Below are positions 1 to 8,827 of a stretch of 64,000 nucleotides of DNA, one piece after another. The position numbers and the translations under genes were made by a program. This stretch comes from Exiguobacterium acetylicum DSM 20416 (GTDB lineage Bacteria; Bacillota; Bacilli; Exiguobacteriales; Exiguobacteriaceae): assembly GCF_000702605.1 (NCBI RefSeq), contig NZ_JNIR01000001.1:2666001-2730000 (forward strand). The letters run 5' to 3'. The notes below the pieces were generated by a model. That model was not told the origin of the DNA and did not search any database. It saw only the letters and a list, made by a program, of their open reading frames with translations. Each line of letters starts with the position of its first letter. The first letter of the stretch is position 1.

Positions 1-4
1 TTCC

Positions 5-721
5 ATGTCAGAACTGTTATACCCCTTGAAGTGGTTAGCAAAAGCTTCCGCCGGAGATCGTGTCGCACACGAGCTACGGATGCGCATCATTTCAGGAAAG
101 ATTGAAAGCGGTACCATTTTATCTGAGAACAAATTAGCCTCTGATTTTTCAGTCAGTCGCTCGCCTGTCCGCGATGCGTTAAAGGTCCTTGCATCCGAAC
201 AATTGATTCGTCTCGAGCGAATGGGAGCGGTCGTCGTCGGTTTGTCCGAGCGCGACATTCAGGAAATCTATGATGTCCGGCTACTCATCGAAACGTTCGT
301 CTTCGAACGACTCGTTAAGATCGAACGGTCTGAACTTGTCCGTGAACTCAGTAAGATTCTCGAAATGATGAAGGTTGCCATCAAATATAAGGATGCCGAT
401 GAATTCTCCTTCCAGGACGTACTTTTTCATGAAACGATCATCCGCTCGATTGATCATGGATATGTCAGCATGATTTGGCAAAATCTCAAACCGGTCATGG
501 AAAGTTTCATCCTCCTATCGATGCGGGTACGATTCGAGGAAGACATCGAAGACTTCGAACGCATCCTCGCGAACCACGCCTTGTACATTGAAGCGATCGA
601 GACAGGGGATCGTGAACGGATGGTCGCTTCCTTACATCAGAACTTTGATGACGTCCAGGAAGTCGAAGATCTCTGGAAAACGCAACAAATGATGTCGAAA
701 GGAGTCGATTCACATGACTGA
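5..721 (+). CDS. gntR: GntR-family repressor of the gluconate operon
   Basis: Transcriptional repressor (238 aa) of gluconate use; in Bacillus GntR binds ahead of its own gene and is released by gluconate. The first 75 residues carry the winged helix-turn-helix (ILSENKLASDF-SVSRSPVRDALKVL), followed by an all-helical FCD effector domain to about residue 215. The sequence follows Bacillus subtilis GntR closely along its length, as recalled. The ATG at 5 gives the expected N-terminus (MSELLYPLKWL); its ribosome binding site and operator would lie before the window. It overlaps gntK by 8 nt, consistent with one transcript gntRKPZ. Confidence 0.93.
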   Translation: MSELLYPLKWLAKASAGDRVAHELRMRIISGKIESGTILSENKLASDFSVSRSPVRDALKVLASEQLIRLERMGAVVVGLSERDIQEIYDVRLLIETFVFERLVKIERSELVRELSKILEMMKVAIKYKDADEFSFQDVLFHETIIRSIDHGYVSMIWQNLKPVMESFILLSMRVRFEEDIEDFERILANHALYIEAIETGDRERMVASLHQNFDDVQEVEDLWKTQQMMSKGVDSHD

Positions 722-2255
722 ATACATGTTAGGCGTCGATATCGGAACGACGAGTACGAAAGCGGTCTTATTTACGACAAAAGGAGAGGTCATCGGACAA
801 ACGAACGTCGGTTACCCGCTCCATACACCGAACCGCTCGACGGCGGAGCAGGATCCGGAAGAAATTTTTGATGCTGTACTCGAAGCCATCCGTTTGATCA
901 CGAAGCGTTATCCGAGCATGTCACCGAAGTTCGTCGCGTTCAGTAGTGCCATGCACAGTTTGATCGCAATGGACGCACAGCATCAACCATTGACTGCCTG
1001 CATCACGTGGGCAGACAGTCGGAGTGAAGCATGGTCGAACAAGATCAAGGAACAATATGGTCTATCGATCTATCACCGGACCGGGACACCGATCCACCCG
1101 ATGTCACCGCTCAGCAAAATCAGTTGGCTCGTCGAAGATCGTCCGGAGCTCCACGCTCAAACGAAAAAATATGTCGGGATCAAGGAGTTCGTGTTCCAAA
1201 GACTGTTCGGCAGATATGTCATTGACCACTCTCTTGCTTCAGCAACCGGTCTCTTCAATATTCATGAATTAGGCTGGGATACGGGCGCGTTACACGTTGC
1301 TGGCATCGATGCGAGCTACTTATCAGAGCCGGTACCGACGACGACGTCATGTACTGGACTGAATGCCGATTACGCACGACAAATGGGACTTTCCATCGAT
1401 ACGCCGTTCCTAGTCGGTGCCAGTGATGGTGTCCTTTCTAACTTAGGTGTTAACGCGATTCGTAAAGGGGAAATTGCGATCACGATCGGGACAAGCGGCG
1501 CCATCCGAACGATTATTGATCGTCCACAGACCGATGAAAAAGGACGAACGTTCTGTTACGCCCTGACCGAGGACCACTGGGTCATCGGTGGTCCTGTCAA
1601 CAATGGCGGAATGGTCTTACGGTGGATCCGAGATGAACTCGCTTCAGCAGAAGTCGAGACAGCAAAACGCCTCGGCATCGATCCGTACGCCGTCCTGACG
1701 AAGATTGCCGAACGCGTCCGTCCAGGATCCGACGGGCTATTGTTCCATCCTTACTTGTCCGGCGAACGAGCACCACTGTGGAATCCGGATGTCAGCGGTT
1801 CGTTCTTCGGTCTGACTCTCTCACACAAAAAAGAGCATATGATCCGGGCAGCACTAGAGGGTGTCATCTACAATCTGTATACCGTCTTCCTCGCCCTCGT
1901 CGAGTGCATGGATGGTCCCGTGACACGGATTCAGGCAACAGGTGGCTTTGCCCGGTCTGAAGTCTGGCGCCAAATGATGGCGGACATCTTCGAGTCGGAA
2001 GTCGTCATTCCGGAAAGTTTCGAAAGTTCATGTCTCGGTGCTTGTATTCTCGGACTGTATGCGACTGGGGAAGTCGATTCGTTCGAAGTCGTCTCCGAGA
2101 TGATCGGGGAAACACATCGCCATGTACCAAATGAAGAAGCGATGCATGAATACCGTCAGCTCTTACCAATTTTCATTAGTCTGGCCCGGACATTGTCCGA
2201 GGATCACAAACGAATCGCTACGTATCAACGGAGTTTGATTCAAGAAGAAAACTAA
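714..2255 (+). CDS. gntK: gluconokinase
   Basis: FGGY-family carbohydrate kinase (513 aa) that phosphorylates gluconate to 6-phosphogluconate in the cytoplasm. The N-terminal phosphate loop reads LGVDIGTTSTKAVLF, the central segment has the TIGTSGAIR nucleotide site, and the C-terminal half has the ATGGFARSEVWRQMMADIF signature. Length is usual for the family. The ATG overlaps the end of gntR (aaaggag just upstream), and gntP follows 24 nt later, so the gene sits in the gluconate operon between its repressor and its permease. Confidence 0.94.
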   Translation: MTEYMLGVDIGTTSTKAVLFTTKGEVIGQTNVGYPLHTPNRSTAEQDPEEIFDAVLEAIRLITKRYPSMSPKFVAFSSAMHSLIAMDAQHQPLTACITWADSRSEAWSNKIKEQYGLSIYHRTGTPIHPMSPLSKISWLVEDRPELHAQTKKYVGIKEFVFQRLFGRYVIDHSLASATGLFNIHELGWDTGALHVAGIDASYLSEPVPTTTSCTGLNADYARQMGLSIDTPFLVGASDGVLSNLGVNAIRKGEIAITIGTSGAIRTIIDRPQTDEKGRTFCYALTEDHWVIGGPVNNGGMVLRWIRDELASAEVETAKRLGIDPYAVLTKIAERVRPGSDGLLFHPYLSGERAPLWNPDVSGSFFGLTLSHKKEHMIRAALEGVIYNLYTVFLALVECMDGPVTRIQATGGFARSEVWRQMMADIFESEVVIPESFESSCLGACILGLYATGEVDSFEVVSEMIGETHRHVPNEEAMHEYRQLLPIFISLARTLSEDHKRIATYQRSLIQEEN

Positions 2256-2279
2256 CATAATCTTTTGGGGGAAGTCATC

Positions 2280-3626
2280 ATGCCATTAGTCATCGTAGGA
2301 ATTGGGATCGTTGCGTTGCTCGTTCTCATCATGGGGTTGAAATTAAATACGTTTGTCTCACTCATCATCGTTTCCTTTGGCGTTGCATTACTGCTCGGCA
2401 TGCCGCTCGATCAGATCGTCAAGACGATTGAAGCCGGTATCGGCGGAACGCTTGGTCACCTCGCACTAATCTTTGGTCTTGGTGCGATGCTTGGAAAGCT
2501 GATCGCTGACGCCGGGGGGGCGCAGCGAATCGCGATGACGCTTGTCGCCCGATTCGGGGAAAAGAACATCCAATGGGCGGTCGTCGTCGCTTCATTCATC
2601 ATCGGGATCGCACTCTTCTTCGAAGTCGGACTCGTTCTGTTGATTCCAATCGTCTTTGCGATTTCACGTCAGCTCCGCGTCTCGATCCTATATCTCGGGA
2701 TCCCGATGGTCGCAGCGCTGTCCGTCACGCACGGATTCTTACCGCCACACCCGGGTCCGACTGTCATCGCCGGGGAGTATAAAGCAAATATCGGGGAAGT
2801 CTTACTGTATGGTTTCATCGTTGCTGTTCCGACGGTCATCATCGCCGGTCCTATCTTTACAAAAATCGCCAAACGACTCGTTCCTGAATCGTTTACACGG
2901 ACAGGAAACATCGCGTCACTCGGGGAACAAAAAGAATTTGATTTAGACGAGACACCAGGCTTCGGCATCAGTGTCTTCACGGCGATGCTACCGGTTCTTT
3001 TGATGTCGGTCGCAACAATCTTCACGCTTTTACAAGAAACACTCGGCTGGGGTGAAAACAGCGTCATCTCGGCAATCGAGTTCATCGGGAACGCCTCGAC
3101 GGCGATGTTGATTTCATTACTCGTCGCGGTCTACACGATGGGGATCGCGCGTCAGATTCCGATGCAAACGGTCATGGAGTCTTGTACGACGGCGATCGCC
3201 CAAATCGGGATGATGCTATTGATCATCGGCGGTGGCGGTGCCTTCAAGCAAGTCTTGATCGACGGCGGTGTTGGGAAATACGTCGCACAATTATTTGAGG
3301 GATCAGCGTTATCTCCGATTCTACTCGCTTGGTTGATCGCTGCGATTCTCCGGATCTCACTTGGTTCCGCGACAGTCGCTGCCCTATCAACGGCAGGTCT
3401 CGTCATTCCGTTACTAGAGCAATCCGACGTCAACTTAGCGCTCGTCGTTCTCGCGACTGGTGCAGGTAGTCTGATCGCTTCACACGTCAATGATGCGGGC
3501 TTCTGGATGTTTAAAGAGTATTTCGGATTATCATTAAAAGAAACGTTTGCGACATGGACTGTGCTTGAGACGATCATTTCCGTTTGTGGACTTGGGTTCG
3601 TTCTTCTCCTCAGCCTCGTCGTCTAA
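2280..3626 (+). CDS. gntP: gluconate permease
   Basis: GntP-family gluconate:H+ symporter (448 aa), a polytopic membrane protein with about 12 to 14 hydrophobic segments. Diagnostic stretches include GGTLGHLALIFGLGAMLGKL, HGFLPPHPGPT and ASHVNDAGFWMFKEYFGLS. The ATG at 2280 is preferred over the upstream TTG at 2265 because a gggggaag ribosome site lies 5 nt before it, and because the protein then starts MPLVIVGIG and matches the Bacillus length of 448. It follows gntK and precedes gntZ in the operon. Confidence 0.94.
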   Translation: MPLVIVGIGIVALLVLIMGLKLNTFVSLIIVSFGVALLLGMPLDQIVKTIEAGIGGTLGHLALIFGLGAMLGKLIADAGGAQRIAMTLVARFGEKNIQWAVVVASFIIGIALFFEVGLVLLIPIVFAISRQLRVSILYLGIPMVAALSVTHGFLPPHPGPTVIAGEYKANIGEVLLYGFIVAVPTVIIAGPIFTKIAKRLVPESFTRTGNIASLGEQKEFDLDETPGFGISVFTAMLPVLLMSVATIFTLLQETLGWGENSVISAIEFIGNASTAMLISLLVAVYTMGIARQIPMQTVMESCTTAIAQIGMMLLIIGGGGAFKQVLIDGGVGKYVAQLFEGSALSPILLAWLIAAILRISLGSATVAALSTAGLVIPLLEQSDVNLALVVLATGAGSLIASHVNDAGFWMFKEYFGLSLKETFATWTVLETIISVCGLGFVLLLSLVV

Positions 3627-3646
3627 AAAAAGGAGTCGTTCTACTT

Positions 3647-5047
3647 ATGCAACATTCTATCGGAGTCATCGGTCTTGGTGTCATGGGCCGCAACTTAGCA
3701 CTGAACATGGCGAGTCATCAAGAAGAAGTCGCCATCTATAACTACACACGTGATCTAACAGACGATCTCGTCGCACACGATGAAGGACTACCCCTTCATC
3801 CGTATTACGACATTGAAGCATTCGTTCAATCACTCGCTCGCCCACGTAAGATCTTCATGATGGTCACGGCTGGTAGCGCGATTGATTCAGTTATCGAATC
3901 GTTACTTCCGCATCTCGAAACAGGCGATATCATCATGGATGGTGGGAACTCTCACTTCCTCGATACAGAGCGTCGTTTCGACGAGTTACAACGCCACGGG
4001 ATTGAATACATCGGTGTCGGTGTATCGGGTGGTGAAGTCGGTGCGCGGACCGGTCCTGCGATCATGCCGGGTGGATCGAAAGAAGCCTACGACCATGTCG
4101 CACCGATCTTGACGAAGATCGCCGCCCATGTCGAAGGAGATCCATGTTGTGTCTATATCGGTCCGAAGGGCGCTGGTCACTTCGTTAAAATGGTCCACAA
4201 CGGGATTGAGTATGCTGACATGCAACTGATCGCGGAAGCATATAGCTTCCTCCGTTTCCGTCTCGGACTCGACGTCACGGAAGTTGCGGACATATTCGCC
4301 GAGTGGAATGCAGGCGAACTGAAGAGTTATCTGATTGAAATCACAGCGGACATCCTCCGGAAAACGGATGACGAGACAGGTCAACCGTTGATTGATGTCA
4401 TTCTCGATCAGGCCGGTCAAAAAGGAACCGGAAAATGGACGAGCCTGCAAGCAATTGATAATGGCATCGCCTCTTCGATTATCACGGAAGCCTTGTTCGC
4501 ACGTTACCTCTCGGCTGTTAAAGAAGAACGCGTCGCAGCGTCTGCTGTCCTAAAGGGACCAGAAGACCTGTCAACGCTTGAGCGAGACGCTTGGGTCGAA
4601 CGGATTCGTCAAGCGCTTTATATGGGGAAAGTTGCCGCATACGCGCAAGGCTTCACCCAGTACCGAATGTCGTCTGAGTTGTATGACTGGAACTTACGCC
4701 TTGAGGAGATCGCCTTGATCTTCCGTGGTGGATGTATCATCCGGGCCGACTTCTTGAACGTCATCAGTGAAGCGTTCAAAAATGATGCGAACCTCTCGAA
4801 CTTGATGCTCGCCCCGTTCTTCGCTGAGAAAGTACAAGCGTATCAAGAATCGTTACGTCACGTCGTTGCTGAGGGTGCTTTGTCTGGTTTCGCTCTACCG
4901 TGTCTCTCGACGTCGTTGACGTATTACGATAGCTACCGGACAGCGAATTCGAATGCCAACATGCTGCAAGCACAACGCGATTATTTCGGTGCTCATACGT
5001 ATGCACGGACAGACCGCGAAGGGATCTTCCACACGGACTGGCAATAA
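3647..5047 (+). CDS. gntZ: 6-phosphogluconate dehydrogenase, decarboxylating
   Basis: Oxidises 6-phosphogluconate to ribulose 5-phosphate with loss of CO2, taking the product of GntK into the pentose phosphate pathway (466 aa). The Rossmann motif is IGVIGLGVMGRNLALNMA. The substrate region has MDGGNSHFLDTERR and GVGVSGGEVGARTGPAIMPG, and KGAGHFVKMVHNGIEYADMQ holds the catalytic lysine. The start is the ATG at 3647 with aaggag 11 nt upstream; a longer reading from 3584 would overlap gntP and is not supported. Last gene of the operon, followed by a strong terminator. Confidence 0.94.
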   Translation: MQHSIGVIGLGVMGRNLALNMASHQEEVAIYNYTRDLTDDLVAHDEGLPLHPYYDIEAFVQSLARPRKIFMMVTAGSAIDSVIESLLPHLETGDIIMDGGNSHFLDTERRFDELQRHGIEYIGVGVSGGEVGARTGPAIMPGGSKEAYDHVAPILTKIAAHVEGDPCCVYIGPKGAGHFVKMVHNGIEYADMQLIAEAYSFLRFRLGLDVTEVADIFAEWNAGELKSYLIEITADILRKTDDETGQPLIDVILDQAGQKGTGKWTSLQAIDNGIASSIITEALFARYLSAVKEERVAASAVLKGPEDLSTLERDAWVERIRQALYMGKVAAYAQGFTQYRMSSELYDWNLRLEEIALIFRGGCIIRADFLNVISEAFKNDANLSNLMLAPFFAEKVQAYQESLRHVVAEGALSGFALPCLSTSLTYYDSYRTANSNANMLQAQRDYFGAHTYARTDREGIFHTDWQ

Positions 5048-5058
5048 AGAATACAGCT

Positions 5059-5099
5059 CCCGACTCCTGTTTCATTTAGGAGTCGGGATTTCTTTTTTT
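5059..5099 (+). terminator. Rho-independent terminator of gntRKPZ
   Basis: A perfect 10-bp stem CCCGACTCCT / AGGAGTCGGG (5059-5068 with 5078-5087) with a 9-nt loop is followed by a T-rich tract to 5099. It separates the gluconate operon from ahpCF. Confidence 0.9.
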
Positions 5100-5142
5100 G
5101 TTCACACAATCTTTCCTGAAATAAGAAATTGCCGATTATACC

Positions 5143-5195
5143 TTGACAAAAGTGTTGGTCTATATGAAATTAGTATTAGATTAGAATTATTCTAG
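5143..5195 (+). promoter_or_regulatory. ahpCF control region with PerR-like box
   Basis: TTAGAATTATTCTAG at 5181-5195 is an inverted repeat that matches 12 of 15 positions of the Bacillus Per box TTATAATNATTATAA. A consensus -35 hexamer TTGACA stands at 5143, but no convincing -10 sits at 16-18 bp from it. In Bacillus, PerR represses ahpCF and is released by peroxide oxidation, so the same control is inferred here. Direct sight: the inverted repeat and the hexamer. Inference: the regulator. Confidence 0.6.
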
Positions 5196-5268
5196 TGTGA
5201 TAAATACAGATTCCTTGTATGCACTAGAACAGATTCTAAATATAGAACCCTTGAGGAGGATTTTTATC

Positions 5269-5832
5269 ATGTCTTTAATCGGAAGTGAAGTAAAACCATT
5301 CAGCGCATCAGCATTCCACAACGGAGAATTCGTTGACCTAACGGATGCCAACCTTCGCGGTAAATGGAGTGTCGTATGTTTCTACCCTGCAGACTTTACA
5401 TTCGTTTGCCCGACAGAACTCGAAGATCTCCAAAACCAATACGCAACACTCAAAGCGCTTGACGTTGAAGTTTACTCTGTCTCAACAGATACGCATTTCA
5501 CACATAAAGCATGGCACGAAACATCAGAAACAATCGGTAAAATCGAGTACGTCATGATCGGCGACCCATCACACGTCATCTCACGTAACTTCGAAGTCTT
5601 GAACGAACAAGATGGTCTTGCTGACCGCGGTACGTTCATCATTGATCCAGACGGCGTCATCCAAACGGTTGAGATCAACGCAGGCGGCATTGGTCGTGAT
5701 GCGAGCACGCTCGTCAACAAAATCAAAGCGGCACAATACGTACGTAACAATCCAGGCGAAGTCTGCCCAGCGAAATGGGAAGAAGGCTCTGCAACACTCA
5801 CACCAAGCCTTGACCTCGTCGGAAAAATTTAA
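5269..5832 (+). CDS. ahpC: alkyl hydroperoxide reductase, peroxiredoxin subunit
   Basis: Typical 2-Cys peroxiredoxin (187 aa) that reduces peroxides in the cytoplasm. The peroxidatic cysteine is Cys47 in FTFVCPTEL and the resolving cysteine is Cys166 in GEVCPAKW. The ATG at 5269 has gaggagga 8 nt upstream; the reading frame extends further 5' but those codons lie in the control region. AhpF follows 14 nt after the stop, so the pair is co-transcribed. Its place directly after the gluconate operon is the same as in Bacillus subtilis. Confidence 0.96.
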   Translation: MSLIGSEVKPFSASAFHNGEFVDLTDANLRGKWSVVCFYPADFTFVCPTELEDLQNQYATLKALDVEVYSVSTDTHFTHKAWHETSETIGKIEYVMIGDPSHVISRNFEVLNEQDGLADRGTFIIDPDGVIQTVEINAGGIGRDASTLVNKIKAAQYVRNNPGEVCPAKWEEGSATLTPSLDLVGKI

Positions 5833-5846
5833 GGAGCTGATTCGCG

Positions 5847-7376
5847 ATGGCTTTAGCACCAGACATTAAAGCACAACTCGCGCAATACCTCGAGCTTCTC
5901 GAAGGCGATCTCGTCCTAGCGGTTAGCGCTGGGACAGACGCCGTCTCGCTTGAGATGAGCGCACTCGTCGAAGAGATTGCAAGCATGACACCACGCATCT
6001 CCGTCGAGCAGGCAAGCCTTCCCCGGACACCAAGTTTCACAGTCAACCGTGTCGGTGAGACAAGCGGCATCACGTTCGCGGGAATCCCACTCGGTCATGA
6101 GTTCACGTCCCTCGTTCTCGCTCTGCTACAAGTCAGCGGTCGAGCACCGAAGGTCGATGCGGACGTCATCAAGCAGATTCAAGGCATTCAAGAAACGTAC
6201 CACTTCGAGTCGTACATCAGCTTGAGCTGCCACAACTGCCCGGATGTCGTACAAGCATTGAACGTCATGAGCATCCTCAACCCGAACATCAGTCACACGA
6301 TGATTGATGGCGCGGCATTTAAGGCAGAAGTCGAACAAAAAGAGATCATGGCTGTTCCGACGGTCTTCGTCAACGGCGAAGCGTTCGGTAACGGACGGAT
6401 GTCACTTGAAGAAATCTTGGCGAAGCTTGGCACAGGTGCCGATGCTTCTGATTTCGCTGATAAAGATCCATACGATGTCCTCGTCGTCGGTGGTGGTCCA
6501 GCTGGATCGAGTGCTGCCATCTATGCAGCCCGTAAAGGCATCCGGACAGGAATCGTCGCAGAACGCTTCGGTGGACAAGTCATGGATACGATGAGCATCG
6601 AAAACTTCATCAGCATGAAGTACACAGAAGGACCAAAACTCGTCGCAAGTCTTGAGGAGCACGTCAAGGAATATGGCATCGATGTCATGAACCTGCAACG
6701 GGCAACTCGCCTTGAGAAGAAGGACCTCCTTGAGCTCGAGCTTGAGAACGGTGCTGTCTTGAAGACGAAGAGTTTGATCCTTTCGACAGGTGCACGCTGG
6801 CGTAACGTCGGCGTCCCAGGCGAACTCGAATTCAAGAACAAAGGTGTCGCCTACTGCCCACACTGTGATGGTCCATTGTTCGAAGGAAAACGTGTCGCAG
6901 TCATCGGTGGTGGAAACTCAGGGATCGAAGCAGCTATCGATCTCGCAGGAATCGTCAAGCATGTCACGGTCCTTGAATTCGCACCGGAACTAAAAGCAGA
7001 CGCTGTTCTTCAAGAACGCCTCGCTTCACTTCCGAACGTCACGGTCGTCGTCAACGCACAGACGAAGGAAATCACAGGAACGGACAAAGTGAACGGTATC
7101 ACGTACATCGAGCGCGAAACGAACGTCGAACGTCACGTCGAGCTCGAAGGTGTCTTCGTCCAGATCGGTCTCGTACCAAACACGGACTGGCTCGGTGAAA
7201 CGGTGAGCCGTAACAAGTTCGGTGAAGTCCAAGTCGATCGCCACGGCGCAACGAACGTACCAGGCGTTTTCGCAGCAGGAGACTGCACGGATAGCGCGTA
7301 TAAACAGATCATCATCTCGATGGGATCTGGTGCAACAGCTGCACTCGGTGCTTTCGATCACTTGATCCGAAATTAA
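5847..7376 (+). CDS. ahpF: alkyl hydroperoxide reductase, flavoprotein subunit
   Basis: NADH-dependent FAD protein (509 aa) that re-reduces AhpC. The N-terminal double thioredoxin-like domain carries Cys128/Cys131 (SCHNCP). The thioredoxin-reductase-like part has the FAD motif VVGGGPAGSSAAIYAARKG, the redox pair Cys337/Cys340 (YCPHCDGP), the NADH motif VAVIGGGNSGIEAA and a second FAD motif GVFAAGDCTD. The ATG at 5847 has aaggag 10 nt upstream. All four catalytic cysteines are present, so the electron path NADH-FAD-CxxC-CxxC-AhpC appears intact. Confidence 0.96.
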   Translation: MALAPDIKAQLAQYLELLEGDLVLAVSAGTDAVSLEMSALVEEIASMTPRISVEQASLPRTPSFTVNRVGETSGITFAGIPLGHEFTSLVLALLQVSGRAPKVDADVIKQIQGIQETYHFESYISLSCHNCPDVVQALNVMSILNPNISHTMIDGAAFKAEVEQKEIMAVPTVFVNGEAFGNGRMSLEEILAKLGTGADASDFADKDPYDVLVVGGGPAGSSAAIYAARKGIRTGIVAERFGGQVMDTMSIENFISMKYTEGPKLVASLEEHVKEYGIDVMNLQRATRLEKKDLLELELENGAVLKTKSLILSTGARWRNVGVPGELEFKNKGVAYCPHCDGPLFEGKRVAVIGGGNSGIEAAIDLAGIVKHVTVLEFAPELKADAVLQERLASLPNVTVVVNAQTKEITGTDKVNGITYIERETNVERHVELEGVFVQIGLVPNTDWLGETVSRNKFGEVQVDRHGATNVPGVFAAGDCTDSAYKQIIISMGSGATAALGAFDHLIRN

Positions 7377-7380
7377 ATGA

Positions 7381-7418
7381 AAAGAGCGGAACTCAGACGA
7401 GTTTCGCTCTTTTTCTAT
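7381..7418 (+). terminator. terminator after ahpF, possibly bidirectional
   Basis: Stem AAAGAGCGgAACTC / GAGTTtCGCTCTTT (7381-7394 with 7399-7412), one mismatch, then TTTTTCTATTT. The stop codon of the opposing gene starts at 7422, so the same hairpin may end both transcripts. Confidence 0.85.
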
Positions 7419-7419
7419 T

Positions 7420-7989
7420 TCAATAGTAGATTTCACCAACGGATGAACAATGAAATTCTTTTGTGATGTGGTGCTTTGTTAAGATGCCTTGCTTCGCGTA
7501 TGTACCACTGACTGTTACGACCATCGTTTGTCCTGCATCAATTCGGGTACCATCGAATCCTTTCTGTGTCCAAATGCCATCATTGATGGCTTGAGATGTC
7601 ATCGAAAAGACATCAGAGAACCATTGTCGCTCACTTCGCTCCAAAAGTTCGGTTTCGAAATTCCCTATGATCCGAACTTCTTTTCCACCTTGTGTTCGTT
7701 CAAGTGCTCGTTGACCATCTCCATAAATACTTAATTGAACACGCAACGGTTTTAACCGTTTGATTGTCCGTTCCTGAAAACGTTCCGGTGAAACCCAATC
7801 CTCATCTGCGAATTGATTTGCTGCAAGCAATGTGACGTCCGCATTTTCATGTGTCCGATTCAGTTCTCGCACGATTTTTTCATATGCTGCGTAATAGCGT
7901 TGATGTTGTGTCGTCTGATCCTTTGCCTCCGATGTGACTGGTGATAATGAAGCAAGTATGAGAACGGCTGTCGCGATCTGATATTTCAT
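7420..7989 (-). CDS. secreted protein of unknown function
   Basis: A 189-aa protein with a Sec signal peptide (MKYQIATAVLILASLSPVTSEAKD, given here as MKYQIATAV to SEAKD; likely cleavage after SEA) and a hydrophilic mature part of about 165 residues. I do not recognise the family. The start chosen is the ATG at 7989 with aaggaaggggaaa upstream; an open frame continues to 8373, but that extension runs over the divergent promoter area and would bury the signal peptide. It is convergent with ahpF and divergent from the ECF component gene. Only one cysteine is visible near the C-terminus. Confidence 0.7.
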   Translation of the reverse strand: MKYQIATAVLILASLSPVTSEAKDQTTQHQRYYAAYEKIVRELNRTHENADVTLLAANQFADEDWVSPERFQERTIKRLKPLRVQLSIYGDGQRALERTQGGKEVRIIGNFETELLERSERQWFSDVFSMTSQAINDGIWTQKGFDGTRIDAGQTMVVTVSGTYAKQGILTKHHITKEFHCSSVGEIYY

Positions 7990-8239
7990 TGATTTCCCCT
8001 TCCTTTCGCTGTTCATTGTACGAAAAAAATGAGGAATAGATTCGAAAACGACAACCGTTTTAGAGATTTTTTCATTCAATACGATATCAATAGATTGTAC
8101 GCTTCTAGAATTAAGAACAAATGAGGATTGTTCAGTCAATCTGACCCCTATAAATAATTCAAAGTTGACACTTTTGACTAGTCCAGTCATCTGATAGATT
8201 GAAGATATCTTAAAATCTATCATAAAGAAGGTTAGCCAC

Positions 8240-8782
8240 ATGCAAAAAGCAGCACCGTATTCTAGCACTCGTACCCGCCAGCTCGTCATCACTGCGATGT
8301 CGATCGCACTTGTTCTTGTCGCAACAATGTTCATCAATATCAAATTACCCATCGCTCCAAACGGTGGTCTCATTCATATGGGAACAGCGATGCTCTTTCT
8401 CATCGCAATTTTATTCGGTCCACGGACAGCATTGATTGCCGGTGCTGTTGGGATGGGGTTATTCGATCTTTTATTGGGCTATACAATTTGGGCACCTGGT
8501 ACGATCATCGCACGTGGACTTCAAGGATTAATCGTTGGTTACATCGCGTGGTCGGGTGGTCGTAACGGAACGAATGTCACGTTCAACTTGATCGGGATGA
8601 TCGCTTCCGCTCCTATCATGCTGCTCGTCTACTTCGTGCATGAAGGGATTATGTTCAGCAACTGGGTCGCACCATTAGGTTCAATTACAGGAAACATTAT
8701 TCAAAACGTCCTCGGAATCCTTGTCGCGATTCCAGTCGGGATCGCACTGAAGAAAACTCGCTTCTTCCGTAACTTCCGCTAA
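8240..8782 (+). CDS. ECF transporter S component
   Basis: Small integral membrane protein (180 aa) with about six hydrophobic segments, of the substrate-binding (S) type used by energy-coupling factor importers. The N-terminal helix runs TRQLVITAMSIALVLVATM and is followed by PNGGLIHMGTAMLFLIAILFGPR, which fits the S-component family formerly called DUF1393. No EcfA/EcfT genes are nearby, so it would share a general ECF module. No riboswitch was seen upstream, so the vitamin or precursor it carries cannot be named. ATG at 8240 has aagaagg 9 nt upstream. Confidence 0.75.
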   Translation: MQKAAPYSSTRTRQLVITAMSIALVLVATMFINIKLPIAPNGGLIHMGTAMLFLIAILFGPRTALIAGAVGMGLFDLLLGYTIWAPGTIIARGLQGLIVGYIAWSGGRNGTNVTFNLIGMIASAPIMLLVYFVHEGIMFSNWVAPLGSITGNIIQNVLGILVAIPVGIALKKTRFFRNFR

Positions 8783-8788
8783 ATCAAA

Positions 8789-8825
8789 AAAACCGTCCGG
8801 CTCCTCGTAGAGCCGGACGGTTTTC
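8789..8825. terminator. bidirectional terminator between ECF gene and mqo
   Basis: Stem CCGTCCGGCTC / GAGCCGGACGG (8793-8803 with 8810-8820), flanked by A-tract on the left and T-tract on the right, between two convergent genes. Confidence 0.92.
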
Positions 8826-8827
8826 GT

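Noticed and set aside
7990-8373. N-terminal extension of the secreted protein gene
   Set aside because: It would place the signal peptide in the middle of the protein and overlap the divergent ECF gene; the ATG at 7989 has a good ribosome site.
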